Positions 34,168-42,769 of a stretch of 56,084 nt of DNA are shown here, piece by piece. Below the pieces are notes generated by a model. The model saw only the letters and a program-made list of their open reading frames with translations, ran no database searches and was not told the origin of the DNA. This DNA is from Deltaproteobacteria bacterium. GTDB taxonomy: Bacteria; Myxococcota_A; Polyangia; Polyangiales; Ga0077539. The DNA lies in assembly GCA_030694465.1 (NCBI GenBank), contig JAUXYJ010000043.1:1-56084 (forward strand), in the 5' to 3' direction. Numbering within the stretch: position 1 is the stretch's first letter; each line of letters begins with the position of its first letter. The position numbers were made by a program, and so were the translations under genes.

Positions 34168-35271
34168 GTGGCTACTCCCAAGCGCACTGCGAACAAAGCG
34201 ACCGAGACCAACACCATGCGAGCTGAGTCGCGCACCCGTGCGACCAAGAGCGACTCGCCCTCGCGCACCGAGGACACGCCCAAGGCCGAGGGCGACGGCG
34301 ACGACAGCGCGCGAGATGACGACGATGACGCGCTTGTGGGCGAAATCTCAAGCGAATCTGGCGACGAGGACGGCAACGTCTCGCTCGAGGACCTCGCACG
34401 CCAGGACTCTGAGAAGGGCCTGAAGAAGTTTGACCCGATCGCGACGTACTTTCGCGAAATCGGCCGACACCCGCTGCTCAGCGCAGACGAGCAGAACTCC
34501 CTCGCCGTGCGCTACGTCGAGCACGGAGACCTCAAGGCCGCCTCGCGTCTTGTGACCGCGAACCTCAGGCTCGTGGTCAAGATCTCGTACGAGTATCGCC
34601 GCGCGTATCGCAACATCATGGACCTCATTCAAGAGGGCAACATGGGGCTGATGCAGGCGGTCAAGCGCTATGATCCCTACCGAGGGGTCAAGCTGAGCTC
34701 GTACGCGGCGTGGTGGATTCGCGCGTATATTCTCAGGTTTATTCTCAATAACTGGCGCTTGGTAAAGCTCGGGACCACCCAAGCGCAGCGAAAGCTCTTT
34801 TTTAATCTCAACAAAGAGAAGCAGCGGTTGATCTCGCAGGGGATCAACCCGGACTCGGCCGAGATCGCCAAGCGGCTCGATGTCACCGAGCAAGAGGTCA
34901 TCGACATGGACCGGCGCCTTGCGTCTGGGGACGCGTCGCTGGACGCTCCCATTGGGGACGCCGATGGCAAACCGCTCACGCGGATGGACCTGCTCCCGTC
35001 GACGGATGAGCTTCAGGACGAGAGCGCCGGGTCGAGCGAGCTGTCGACCATGTTGCGAGCCAATCTAGAGAAGTTTCGCGCGACGCTCGTGGGCAAAGAG
35101 CTCACGATTTATGACGAACGATTGCTCGCAGATGAGCCCAAGACACTGCAAGAGATCGGCGATGACTACAAGATCTCGCGCGAGCGTGTGCGGCAAATCG
35201 AGGCGCGTTTGCAGGGGAAACTCCGCAAGTTCTTGCAAGACGAGATGGGCGCCGCGATCGCGTTTCGCTGA
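34168..35271 (+). CDS. RpoH-type (sigma-32 family) RNA polymerase sigma factor
   Basis: 367 residues. The N-terminal ~75 residues are a charged, acidic extension. The conserved core follows: [19 protein letters not shown] (region 1.2), [60 protein letters not shown] (region 2, core and -10 recognition), then [25 protein letters not shown], the RpoH box that names this subfamily, region 3, and [22 protein letters not shown] (region 4 helix-turn-helix). The GTG at 34168 is preferred because AGAGGA lies 5 bases upstream; a GTG at 34153 and an ATG at 34216 are alternatives. It would direct heat-shock or developmental genes; myxobacteria carry several such factors. Confidence 0.88.
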   Translation: MATPKRTANKATETNTMRAESRTRATKSDSPSRTEDTPKAEGDGDDSARDDDDDALVGEISSESGDEDGNVSLEDLARQDSEKGLKKFDPIATYFREIGRHPLLSADEQNSLAVRYVEHGDLKAASRLVTANLRLVVKISYEYRRAYRNIMDLIQEGNMGLMQAVKRYDPYRGVKLSSYAAWWIRAYILRFILNNWRLVKLGTTQAQRKLFFNLNKEKQRLISQGINPDSAEIAKRLDVTEQEVIDMDRRLASGDASLDAPIGDADGKPLTRMDLLPSTDELQDESAGSSELSTMLRANLEKFRATLVGKELTIYDERLLADEPKTLQEIGDDYKISRERVRQIEARLQGKLRKFLQDEMGAAIAFR

Positions 35272-35288
35272 GTGACATTGGACTGGGT

Positions 35289-36173
35289 ATGCAAGAGAGC
35301 GAGCGACACGCGGCGCGCGAACGAGAGGACGGCACGCTGTCTCTGGTCGCGACGCCGATTGGCAACCTTGATGACATCACGCTGCGCGCGCTCAAGGTGC
35401 TCGCGGCCTGCGACGTCGTGCTTGCAGAAGACACGCGCCGCACGCTGCAATTGCTGCGCGCCCACAAGATCGAGGCGCACGCGATCGAGCGCTTAGACGA
35501 CCACGTCGCGCGGCACAAATGCGAGTCGCTGATTCGGCGCATGCGAGACGACAACGCGTGGATGGCGATGGTCACCGACGCGGGCACTCCGTTGGTGAGC
35601 GATCCGGGCGCGTTCTTGGTGCGCGCTGCGATTGACGCGGGGGTGCGTGTCGAGAGTGTGCCAGGACCGAGCGCCGCGGTCTCTGCGCTGTTGGTCTCGG
35701 GGCTCGCGGGCGAGGGCTATCGTTTTGTGGGCTTTTTGCCACGCGAAGGGCCCGATCGACAGCGCGCGATCGCGGCCATTGCGCGCGACCCGCTGCCCTC
35801 GGTGCTCTATGAGTCACCTCACCGAACCTCGCAGACGCTGCGTGACCTCGCGGGGGCGTGCGGGCCTGCGCGGCAGGCGTGCGTCGCGCGTGAGCTCACC
35901 AAGCTCCACGAAGAGGCGATGCGTGACACGCTGAGCCAGCTCGCGGAGCGCACAGAGCCCGGTGTGCTGGGAGAAGTTTCGATCGTTGTCGCTGGGTTTT
36001 TGCAGGTAGATAGCGCTGGAGACTCGGACGACACGCCCGCGCTTGACCGCGCGCTGGACGCCGCGCTCGGTGCGGGGATGAAGCCCTCGGTGGCCGCGCG
36101 CGAGGTGGCCAAGGCGCTCGGGCTTGATCGCGCGAGTGTGTATGCCCACGCGCTCGCGCGAAGCCAGAAGTGA
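35289..36173 (+). CDS. rsmI: 16S rRNA (cytidine1402-2'-O)-methyltransferase
   Basis: 294 residues. The tetrapyrrole-methylase fold of RsmI: LSLVATPIGNLDDITLRALKVLAACDVVLAEDTRRTLQLL, DAGTPLVSDPGAFLVR and SVPGPSAAVSALLVSGL, followed by FVGFLPREGPDR and VLYESPHRTSQTL. It methylates the ribose of C1402 in the 16S decoding centre together with RsmH. The C-terminal ~45 residues (MKPSVAAREVAKALGLDRASVYAHAL) are the small helical domain of this family. It is 17 bp after the sigma-factor stop, likely the same transcript. Confidence 0.92.
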   Translation: MQESERHAAREREDGTLSLVATPIGNLDDITLRALKVLAACDVVLAEDTRRTLQLLRAHKIEAHAIERLDDHVARHKCESLIRRMRDDNAWMAMVTDAGTPLVSDPGAFLVRAAIDAGVRVESVPGPSAAVSALLVSGLAGEGYRFVGFLPREGPDRQRAIAAIARDPLPSVLYESPHRTSQTLRDLAGACGPARQACVARELTKLHEEAMRDTLSQLAERTEPGVLGEVSIVVAGFLQVDSAGDSDDTPALDRALDAALGAGMKPSVAAREVAKALGLDRASVYAHALARSQK

Positions 36174-36176
36174 TCG

Positions 36177-37211
36177 CTACGAGGGGTTGACGATCGTGAT
36201 GGCCCCGCCCGCGGTGCTCTCAATGATTTGCAGCGCGCGAAAGCGAAAGAGCGTGAGGTCGGTGCGGCCGTAGCCCGGGGGGGGGACGTCGTGTTCGCGT
36301 ACGAGCTGCGAGAGCGCCTCGGAGCTGCGACGCGCGGGGATCCCAGGGGCCGTGGGGAGAACGTATTCCCAGCGACCCTGGCGCTCGTAGCCAATCGCGA
36401 ATACCTGAGAATTTACTGCGTGATCGATCCATGGGGCCTGGCGTGTTTCGAGCACTCCCTTGTCGTAAAAGATCGACACGGTCAGGGGCATGCGACGGAT
36501 GGCGTCACGGAGCGAGCCGTAGGTCTGTTGCTGTCGGGTGTTCCATCGGTCGATGACGGCGTAGGTGGCGTCGACGAGGGCGCGCGCGACGCTCCCGCCG
36601 CGCACTGCGCGCCACAGGATGGGCGAGCCGCCATCGCGGATGACCACCATCACCTCGGCCGGTCGTGCGCCCCGCAAGGGCTCCGGAAACACGCGCTCGG
36701 GCGGCGCCGCGGCCCCTTCGATCATCAAGCGCACGCACTCGATCAACCGCGAGGCGTCGTCGGCCGAGATCTCTGGTTGCTCTTTGACCTCGTAGAGCGC
36801 GACGTCTTGCTCCATCCATGTCGCGGTGAGCCCAGGCATCGCGCGCAGCTCGCTCATGGCACGCAGGGCCGAGCCCTCGGTCCCGAGCGCGCGGTTGCTC
36901 TGCACGAGCAGCCCGTCTACGTGGGTCGCGCGCACCGCGTTCGCGACCGCTGCGCGATCACGCCCATGCAACGCCGCGAGCAGCTGTGGGTAGACCTCGT
37001 ACGAATCCACGCGGGTCTCTCCGAGGCTCACGCCAAACGGGAGCCTCCCCGCGAGCGCCATGGTCCCACGGTCGCGCAGCTGTGCCTCGAGCTGCGCATG
37101 GGCCGCGAGGCCGGGGATCGAGAGCCATCCACGCGAGGCCGCGAACCCAAGCGAGCCCACGGTCAACAGGGTGCCCACGGTCAACCTCACGAGCCATCTG
37201 CGTGCGTTCAC
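36177..37211 (-). CDS. exported hypothetical protein
   Basis: 344 residues. The GTG at 37211 overlaps the upstream stop (GTGA), so translation is coupled. It begins with a signal or anchor (WLVRLTVGTLLTVGSLGFAASRG). Then there are soluble alpha/beta segments: LAGRLPFGVSLGETRVDSYEVYPQLLAAL, RPAEVMVVIRDGGSPILWRAVRGGSVARALVDATYAVIDRW and LTVSIFYDKGVLETRQAPWIDHAVNSQVFAIGYERQGRWEYVLP. I looked for AMMECR1-like motifs and did not find them. Family not recognised. The operon with 37208-37765 suggests an envelope role. Confidence 0.6.
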   Translation of the reverse strand: MNARRWLVRLTVGTLLTVGSLGFAASRGWLSIPGLAAHAQLEAQLRDRGTMALAGRLPFGVSLGETRVDSYEVYPQLLAALHGRDRAAVANAVRATHVDGLLVQSNRALGTEGSALRAMSELRAMPGLTATWMEQDVALYEVKEQPEISADDASRLIECVRLMIEGAAAPPERVFPEPLRGARPAEVMVVIRDGGSPILWRAVRGGSVARALVDATYAVIDRWNTRQQQTYGSLRDAIRRMPLTVSIFYDKGVLETRQAPWIDHAVNSQVFAIGYERQGRWEYVLPTAPGIPARRSSEALSQLVREHDVPPPGYGRTDLTLFRFRALQIIESTAGGAITIVNPS

Positions 37212-37765
37212 TGCGTCGGTCCTGAAGGCACGCGAAGTGCAGGCAAATAACGCAAATGAGGGGCAGTCGCGACGCACTCGACGCGGACCTCGGTGGGCTC
37301 TTCGGGGCCCCCGTCGTAGTTGCGCAAGATGGGCGAGGTTGTCGACACGGTCACCGTCACGGGCTGCTCGTCGAGGTCATAGGTTGTGATCAATTGGAGC
37401 CCGCGCGGTCCAGCCACCGGTGGCGAGAACGGTCGCACCACGTTGGGCGCGCCGAAGGGCACGGGGTGTGGCGAGGCGAACATCTCGATCACGGTGGTCT
37501 CTTCTTCGAGCGTGATCTCTGCGGTCTCGGGCACCTCGAGGCTCGGGAGCACTGTGAGTCTCTGGGTCTGATAGGCAGACGCGGTGCGAGACCTCGGGTC
37601 GACGACCCCGTAGGCGCCATGTCGCGCGCTTGTGCGCCGTGAAGGGCGCGATTGAGCCTGCGAAATCACTGGTAAAATCATGATGATACCCAAGCACATT
37701 CCCGCCACGGTGTGCGCGGACCTGCGTGCACGGACGAGAGCAGAAGCGCGTAGAAGAGGGAGCAT
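37208..37765 (-). CDS. exported hypothetical protein
   Basis: 185 residues from MLPLLRASALVRARRS; signal peptide GMCLGIIMILPVISQAQS. The mature part is beta-rich: EITLEEETTVIEMF, GLQLITTYDLDEQPVTVTVSTTSPILRNYDGGPEEPTEVRVECVA. The segment VVRPFSPPVAGPRG is encoded over the TCCAGCCACCGGTGGCG repeat, copy 2. Cotranscribed with 36177-37211 (GTGA overlap). Unknown function; probable periplasmic or outer-membrane partner of the next protein. Confidence 0.55.
   Translation of the reverse strand: MLPLLRASALVRARRSAHTVAGMCLGIIMILPVISQAQSRPSRRTSARHGAYGVVDPRSRTASAYQTQRLTVLPSLEVPETAEITLEEETTVIEMFASPHPVPFGAPNVVRPFSPPVAGPRGLQLITTYDLDEQPVTVTVSTTSPILRNYDGGPEEPTEVRVECVATAPHLRYLPALRVPSGPTQ
37409..37425 (+). 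repeat. TCCAGCCACCGGTGGCG repeat, copy 2
   Basis: Lies in a coding region (Pro-Pro-Val-Ala-Gly of the exported protein). It is the only copy of this family inside a gene. Confidence 0.85.
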
Positions 37766-37823
37766 GTGTGGGTGACGTACGAGCGCGAGGGGAGAGACCA
37801 AGAGGCACTGTAGCGCAGGTGGC

Positions 37824-38828
37824 TCAGTGCGTGGCGACCTGCAGGGTGATGGTCTCGGCCCAGCGCTCGGCGCGTGAGGGCCAGCGAAGATCACTCGCGG
37901 CGCGGCGAATCGCAGAGGCGCTGCAGGCGAGCCAGTGCTCGGGGCCTTGGCGGTCGTCTGTGCTGGTGCTTGTGCTGTCCACCTCGGGCGTCGAGAGCTG
38001 CAGCCGTGGCGCGCTGAGCATGTCGTACTCGTCCATCACGCGTGAGTAGCTGACGCGGATGGCACCTTCGTCGCGTTCGACGCGGTGTTGCTCGTGCCAT
38101 TGTAGAAAACACCTGCGAAACTCTGCGCGGATCTCGTCGCCCTCGACCAAGGTCTTAAACGCGCCACGCGAGCCTGTGTCCGCGGCACCTGAGAACGCTG
38201 CGGTCAGGGTCATGGTCTCGGCGGTCGGGCGTCTGTCTGGTCCTGTCATCAGTCGGGTCTGTCCCTCGCGGTCGAGCGCGGCGACGTCGAGCCCGCGGTC
38301 TACCAGGGACGCCAGGTGCGAGAGCGTACCTTCGGACGACGGCGAGCCCACGGGGCTGTTTCGAAGGCACCGTTGGGCGGCGCGCGCTGCGGATTCACGG
38401 AGATCTTGGGCGGCGCTCCCGCGGTCAATGAGCGCCACGAGCGAGCTCGCGAGGCCACACGAGACCGCTGAAGGCACGCTCATGTGTTGGTCACTGTAGG
38501 CGCTCTCGGCGCGCTGGTAGATCGTGACGGCTTCGTCAAAGCGACCGAGCGCGAGCGAGCGTGCACCACGTTCGACCAGCACTTCTCCACGCAAAGAGCG
38601 CTGGTTGGGTAGGCAATGGTGGTCAATGCAGTGCGCGTTGATGGGGCAATCGAGTGTGCGCTCGCACGACTCGCCTTCGACCAAGGGGCGCTCGGCTTGC
38701 ACGGGCAGCGTGTGTGTCGCCTGCGCGTCGGGGGCGAGGGCCCAGGCGGGCGCGGGCTGGTGCTGGCAGGCAGCGATCACCGCAAAAAAACCAGTGACAA
38801 CGACGGACCTCAGGCGCTCGGTTTGCAC
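37824..38828 (-). CDS. lipoprotein, hypothetical
   Basis: 334 residues. The GTG at 38828 gives a signal peptide with a lipobox (FFAVIAAC). A Cys segment (SCERTLDCPINAHCIDHHC) with two C-x(5)-C style pairs follows, then a TPR-like helical part (LVERGARSLALGRFDEAVTIYQRAESAY), and a C-terminal region (FRRCFLQWHEQHRVERDEGAIRVSYSRVMDEYDM) that resembles the C-terminal module of AgmX-like proteins. The start is uncertain because the ribosome site is weak. No family assigned. It may form a unit with the two downstream minus-strand genes. Confidence 0.6.
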   Translation of the reverse strand: MQTERLRSVVVTGFFAVIAACQHQPAPAWALAPDAQATHTLPVQAERPLVEGESCERTLDCPINAHCIDHHCLPNQRSLRGEVLVERGARSLALGRFDEAVTIYQRAESAYSDQHMSVPSAVSCGLASSLVALIDRGSAAQDLRESAARAAQRCLRNSPVGSPSSEGTLSHLASLVDRGLDVAALDREGQTRLMTGPDRRPTAETMTLTAAFSGAADTGSRGAFKTLVEGDEIRAEFRRCFLQWHEQHRVERDEGAIRVSYSRVMDEYDMLSAPRLQLSTPEVDSTSTSTDDRQGPEHWLACSASAIRRAASDLRWPSRAERWAETITLQVATH

Positions 38829-38925
38829 GCTCGGACGTATACAGCCAAACACTTCTGCGCGTAAGCGCAGACGCGGTCGGTGAGGCACAAGACAAAGTGG
38901 ACAAAACTGTGAGCGCGCGAAGAGA

Positions 38926-38974
38926 TTGACGCAAAGCGTTGAAGCGCTGTGTTAAATCCCCGGCAAATTTGCCG
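38926..38974 (+). promoter_or_regulatory. candidate ald promoter with 14-bp palindromic operator
   Basis: TTGACG at 38926-38931, an 18-base spacer and a weak TGTTAA at 38950-38955 could be a sigma-70 type promoter. The perfect palindrome CGGCAAATTTGCCG (38961-38974) follows at once and would overlap the transcription start, as an operator does. A leader hairpin (CCACA 39053-39057 with TGTGG 39061-39065, extended by GACC/GGTC) sits closer to the start codon. Lrp/AsnC regulators commonly control ald genes; that link is inference. Confidence 0.4.
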
Positions 38975-39105
38975 CTCGATCGTTGTGCGAGACTGCTAGC
39001 AACGCGGGGCGCGCTCGTGCATTCTCCGCCCGCAACGAGCCACAAAGGGACCCCACAACCTGTGGAGGGTCTCTTCGGTGTTGGCTCAAGCAGGAGGACT
39101 TGGCT

Positions 39106-40218
39106 GTGATCATCGGAGTTCCGAAAGAGATCAAGACCCGCGAATATCGCGTGGGCATGACCCCCGCGGGCGCACGTCAGCTTACGCAGCGTGGGCACAC
39201 GGTACTGATTCAGGCAGGCGCGGGCGAGGGCTCGGGCGTGCGCGACGAGGCCTACGTCGCTGTGGGCGCAAAGATTGTCCCCTCGGCGGCGGAGGTCTGG
39301 GCTGCCGACATGGTGGTCAAAGTCAAAGAGCCGCTGCCTGCCGAGTTCGCGTTCTTTCGCGAAGGGCAGATTTTGTACACGTATTTGCACCTCGCGGCCG
39401 AGGGCGAGCTCACCCGCAAGCTGATGGAGAAGAAGGTCCGCGCGATCGCGTACGAGACCATTCAGCTCCCGGATGGGTCGCTCCCGTTGTTGCGACCGAT
39501 GAGCGAAGTCGCAGGCAAAATGTCTGTGCAAGTCGGCGCGACGTCCCTTGAAAAATGGCGCGGCGGCAAGGGTGTTTTGCTCGGCGGCGTGCCGGGTACA
39601 CGCCGTGGTCGCGTGGTGATCCTGGGCGGCGGAGTCGTCGGTCGCAACGCAGCGAAAATCGCCATCGGCATGGGCGCACACGTGACCATTCTCGACGTCA
39701 ACCCGCACACGATGGACTACCTCGAAGACATCTTTGGGGCCGCGGTTGAGACGCTGTACTCGAACGCGCAGAACATCGAGGACCAGTGTCTTCGCGCGGA
39801 CTTGGTCGTCGGCGCGGTGCTCGTCCCCGGCGCCAAGGCGCCCACGCTTGTGTCGCGCGATCTTGTCTCTCGCATGGAGAAAGGCTCTGTGATTGTCGAC
39901 GTAGCGATCGACCAGGGCGGCTGCGTCGAGACCGCGCATGTGACCTCGCACGACCAGCCCACGTACGAAGAGCAGGGCGTGATTCACTACGGCGTGGCCA
40001 ACATGCCCGGTGCGGTCTCGCACACGAGCACGTTTGCGCTCACGAACGTGACGATCAAGTACGCAGTGGACCTGGCGACGCACGGTGTCGTCGCCGCGAT
40101 CAAGCGCGACCCGGCGCTCGCGCTCGGTGTCAACTGCTGGGATGGCGCGTGCGTGTACGAAGCGGTGGCGCAGGCGCTGAGCCTGCCTTACACCGCGCTC
40201 AACGTCGCGCTGGGCTGA
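39106..40218 (+). CDS. ald: alanine dehydrogenase
   Basis: 370 residues. NAD-dependent oxidative deamination of L-alanine to pyruvate. The N-terminus MIIGVPKEIKTREYRVGMTP carries the substrate-binding Arg15; VVKVKEP has Lys74 and YTYLHLA has the catalytic His95. GRVVILGGGVVGRNAAKIAIGMGAHVTILDVN is the NAD fold, and SVIVDVAIDQGGCVETAHVTSHDQPTYEEQGVIHYGVANMPGAVSHTST is the family signature with the catalytic Asp. The GTG is chosen because AGGAGG ends 8 bases upstream; a TTG two codons earlier is too close. Single gene, convergent with 40235-41344. Confidence 0.95.
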   Translation: MIIGVPKEIKTREYRVGMTPAGARQLTQRGHTVLIQAGAGEGSGVRDEAYVAVGAKIVPSAAEVWAADMVVKVKEPLPAEFAFFREGQILYTYLHLAAEGELTRKLMEKKVRAIAYETIQLPDGSLPLLRPMSEVAGKMSVQVGATSLEKWRGGKGVLLGGVPGTRRGRVVILGGGVVGRNAAKIAIGMGAHVTILDVNPHTMDYLEDIFGAAVETLYSNAQNIEDQCLRADLVVGAVLVPGAKAPTLVSRDLVSRMEKGSVIVDVAIDQGGCVETAHVTSHDQPTYEEQGVIHYGVANMPGAVSHTSTFALTNVTIKYAVDLATHGVVAAIKRDPALALGVNCWDGACVYEAVAQALSLPYTALNVALG

Positions 40219-40234
40219 ATGATCGCAGGGATTT

Positions 40235-41344
40235 CTATCCCTTGTGGGTGCCCGCGCCGAGCTGCAGCCCGCGCGCTGCGCTGCTCTCGCCGACGCCCTT
40301 GTGAAGCACGAGCTTGCGGCCCGCGTCTTGGCCCTCGCTGCGGGCCTCGCGGCTTCCGCTGCCGCCGCTGTTGACGTGAGAGATCCGCGGGTATCGCTTG
40401 CGATAGTGAGACGTGAGGGCGGGGTCGCCGACCCAGACGAGGCCCCTCTCTTGGTTGCTCTTTTTCTCGTCGCGGAGCTTGTGCAGAAAGCCGGTGATTA
40501 CGCCCGCGCGGTAGGCTCGGCGGTCTCGGTCGCCTCTGATTTTGTGCTGCTTTTTGTGCTGCATCCAGAGCATCTCGGCCGTGTGATGCAAGAACGAGTA
40601 CACGTACTCGGCCATCGCGATGTTCTCGCTCGTTCCGGTGGCCTCGAGCACCGAGCCCATGCGCCCTTCGCGTACGCGCCAGACGCGCAGCTGGATCACT
40701 TCGACGAAGAAGTGCTCGCCGAGCACGACACCGATGAGCCCCACGGACTCTTCGAGGCGCCCCGCGGGCTCGCCCAGCTCGCGCGAGACAAACTGCTGCG
40801 CGCGCTTGGTCTCGAGGATATCCAGGTTGTGCTTGAGCATGAGGCGCTGCGCTGCGTTCATCGCCGACTGCGCTTCGTGCTCGTTAGAGCTCGTCGCGAG
40901 GGCCAACAGCTTGGCCACGCGCGAGAGCACAGCGTCTCGCTCATGGCGCTCGATCTCGCTCGCGTCGGGGAGCCCCGCGGCGCGCGCGTCGATGTTGCGT
41001 TCGGCGCACACGCGATGAAACGCGGCTCCGTGCGCGGTCTCGTCGCGGATTTTTAGGACCTCGTCGACAAACTGGTGGGCCATCTCGTGCTTGAGCACTT
41101 CGAGCACCACCGTCCAGCGCTGAGTGAGCACAAAAGTCAGCGAAAACTCAAGCCGATGTTGTTCACAAAGCCAGCGCGCGTAGAAGCGTGTGCTGTCGGT
41201 GAAGGCCAACGTGGGGGGTTGAAGCACGTCGCGAAAGTGCGTGTAGTTAAGAGTCTTCCACGCGTCGCCGATCGCGTAGAGCGTGGCGCGTTCGAGTTCA
41301 AGCGAGAGCTGGGCGTGTTGAGAGTTTGTGGGCTCGTGAGGCAT
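40235..41344 (-). CDS. SprT-like / DUF2786 protein
   Basis: 369 residues. The N-terminal part is a SprT-like zinc metallopeptidase: VLKHEMAHQFVDE (HExxH), followed by HGAAFHRVC with the third His. The DUF2786 domain follows (RVAKLLALATSSNEHEAQSAMNAAQRLMLKHNLDI) and then a helical region (FLHHTAEMLWMQHKKQHKIRGDRDRRAYRAGVITGFLHKLRDEK). The fusion is common in bacteria but its role is unknown; phage- and mobile-element-linked examples exist. The ATG at 41344 is in a 78-bp divergent space with the EF-Tu-like gene. Confidence 0.8.
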   Translation of the reverse strand: MPHEPTNSQHAQLSLELERATLYAIGDAWKTLNYTHFRDVLQPPTLAFTDSTRFYARWLCEQHRLEFSLTFVLTQRWTVVLEVLKHEMAHQFVDEVLKIRDETAHGAAFHRVCAERNIDARAAGLPDASEIERHERDAVLSRVAKLLALATSSNEHEAQSAMNAAQRLMLKHNLDILETKRAQQFVSRELGEPAGRLEESVGLIGVVLGEHFFVEVIQLRVWRVREGRMGSVLEATGTSENIAMAEYVYSFLHHTAEMLWMQHKKQHKIRGDRDRRAYRAGVITGFLHKLRDEKKSNQERGLVWVGDPALTSHYRKRYPRISHVNSGGSGSREARSEGQDAGRKLVLHKGVGESSAARGLQLGAGTHKG

Positions 41345-41422
41345 GTTCGTTGGACCGGTCGCAGTGGTAGTGCAACGCGGATCGCTGCGCCAGAGGCTCG
41401 TGTGTGCGATGCTCATCACGCT

Positions 41423-42613
41423 GTGAATTTGCAGGGTGCATCGAGGCTTCCGTCTGCGCGCGTGCTCGTGCTTGGGCGACGCGATCATGGGACGAGCGAG
41501 GTGATCGAGGGGCTGCGCTCGCTGCACCATGGTGGCTCGATTCGTGCGGTGCATCGTGACATCAACAACCCGCCGCCCGCGCTGAGCGGCGCGATGGCGC
41601 CCAATGATTTTGGGCCCTTCGCGGGCACTCCGTTTGTCCATCGGACGCAGAGCGCGATGCGTGAATACACGCTGTGGGAATGCGTGGACTCTGTGAATTC
41701 GCTGTTCTTTGTGAGGCAGGTTCCGGTCCCTTTGCTCGTGTGGGTGCTCGACGCGTGCGCGCCCCTCGATGGGGCGTCGCTCGAGATGCTCGAGTGTGCG
41801 CGGGTCTTGGGTGCCGAGCGCGCGGTGGTGTTTCTTCACGACGCGCACAAGGTCGCCGAGGGTGAGCGGCTCAATGCGCTCGAGCAAGATGCGCGCGAAG
41901 TGCTTGAAATGGTTGGCATTTTGGCAGATGAGACGCCCTTCGTTCGAGGCACCGGGGCGATCACACCCGAGGCAGATTCGTGCTGGCGTGAGGGCATCGG
42001 GCAGCTCTTTGCGGAGATGGACCAAGGCACCTACGACCCCCTTCGAGACGAGCTCGCGTTGTGGGCGGCCGTCGAGGTCGTGCAGTTCAAGTACAAGCGC
42101 CTGGTCGCCACGGTCACAGTCTCGGATGGGACCCTCCGCGGGGGGGACACGGTTGAGCTCTTACGTGGCGAAGAGCGCACCGTGGTGCGAGTCAAATCGC
42201 TGGCAAATCTCGTGGACACGGGCAGCGTCGCGAGGGCCGGTGCGTCGGCGGGTGTAGAGCTCACCGGCGTAGCCATGGACTCTGTGCGTGCGGGCGATGT
42301 GATCGTGAGCCCAGGCACCGGGCGTGCAGTGCGCACGGCGCAGTGCCTCGGGTATGCGCTGGGACGATCCGACGCGCTCGACGAGCGAATGCGCGCGCCG
42401 TGTGCCCCAGGCGCGGTCGAGATATGGGCCAATTGGCTTGGAAATTTGCAGGGTCAAATCACCGGGAGTGACGCTGTCACAGCGAGCGTAGGCCTCGCGC
42501 GATTTACGCTGTGCTTCGCTCAGCCGGTGGTCCTCGATGAGCGTGTTCTGTTGCGCGTGGTGTTTGGTGAGCGATCGATCGCGGTCGCGCGGGTGCTCGC
42601 TTCGAGCGCATGA
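41423..42613 (+). CDS. EF-Tu-like pseudo-GTPase 1
   Basis: 396 residues, the same length as EF-Tu. All three domains align by eye. The G-domain opens with VLVLGRRDHGTSE where EF-Tu has VGTIGHVDHGKTT; the P-loop Lys24 is Thr24. The G3 DCPGH region reads ECVDS. G4 NKxD reads HDAH (139-142), although flanking positions match (AERAVVFLHDAH against VPYIIVFLNKCD, ADETPFVRGTG against GDDTPIVRGSA). Domain 2 (LVATVTVSDGTLRGGDTVELL...AGVELTGVAMDSVRAGDVIVSPGT) and domain 3 (FAQPVVLDERVLLRVVFGERSIAVARVLA) are well kept. GTP binding should be lost. The GTG start is preferred for fit to EF-Tu numbering. A paralogue lies at 45968. Confidence 0.8.
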   Translation: MNLQGASRLPSARVLVLGRRDHGTSEVIEGLRSLHHGGSIRAVHRDINNPPPALSGAMAPNDFGPFAGTPFVHRTQSAMREYTLWECVDSVNSLFFVRQVPVPLLVWVLDACAPLDGASLEMLECARVLGAERAVVFLHDAHKVAEGERLNALEQDAREVLEMVGILADETPFVRGTGAITPEADSCWREGIGQLFAEMDQGTYDPLRDELALWAAVEVVQFKYKRLVATVTVSDGTLRGGDTVELLRGEERTVVRVKSLANLVDTGSVARAGASAGVELTGVAMDSVRAGDVIVSPGTGRAVRTAQCLGYALGRSDALDERMRAPCAPGAVEIWANWLGNLQGQITGSDAVTASVGLARFTLCFAQPVVLDERVLLRVVFGERSIAVARVLASSA

Positions 42614-42620
42614 TTGCTCT

Positions 42621-42637
42621 CGCCACCGGTGGCTGGA
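42621..42637 (-). repeat. TCCAGCCACCGGTGGCG repeat, copy 3
   Basis: Minus-strand copy starting 8 bp after the stop of EF-Tu-like gene 1. Confidence 0.85.
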
Positions 42638-42769
42638 GTGGCGCTCAAAGAGGTCGAGAACGCAAAAATAATGCGCTGAGACGCGCACCGTTGGACCCAG
42701 CGCGGCGCTGATCGAATCAGAGCTCGGAGCGGTTGCGCAAAATCGTCTGCTGGATATCACCGGCGCACG

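Noticed and set aside
36177..37211. AMMECR1-like protein
   Set aside because: The general strand order looked similar, but the AMMECR1 LRGC segment is absent.
40235..40260. GGGA-TTTCTA-TCCC near the ald stop as a terminator
   Set aside because: The stem is only 4-5 bp with no clear T-run, too weak to call.
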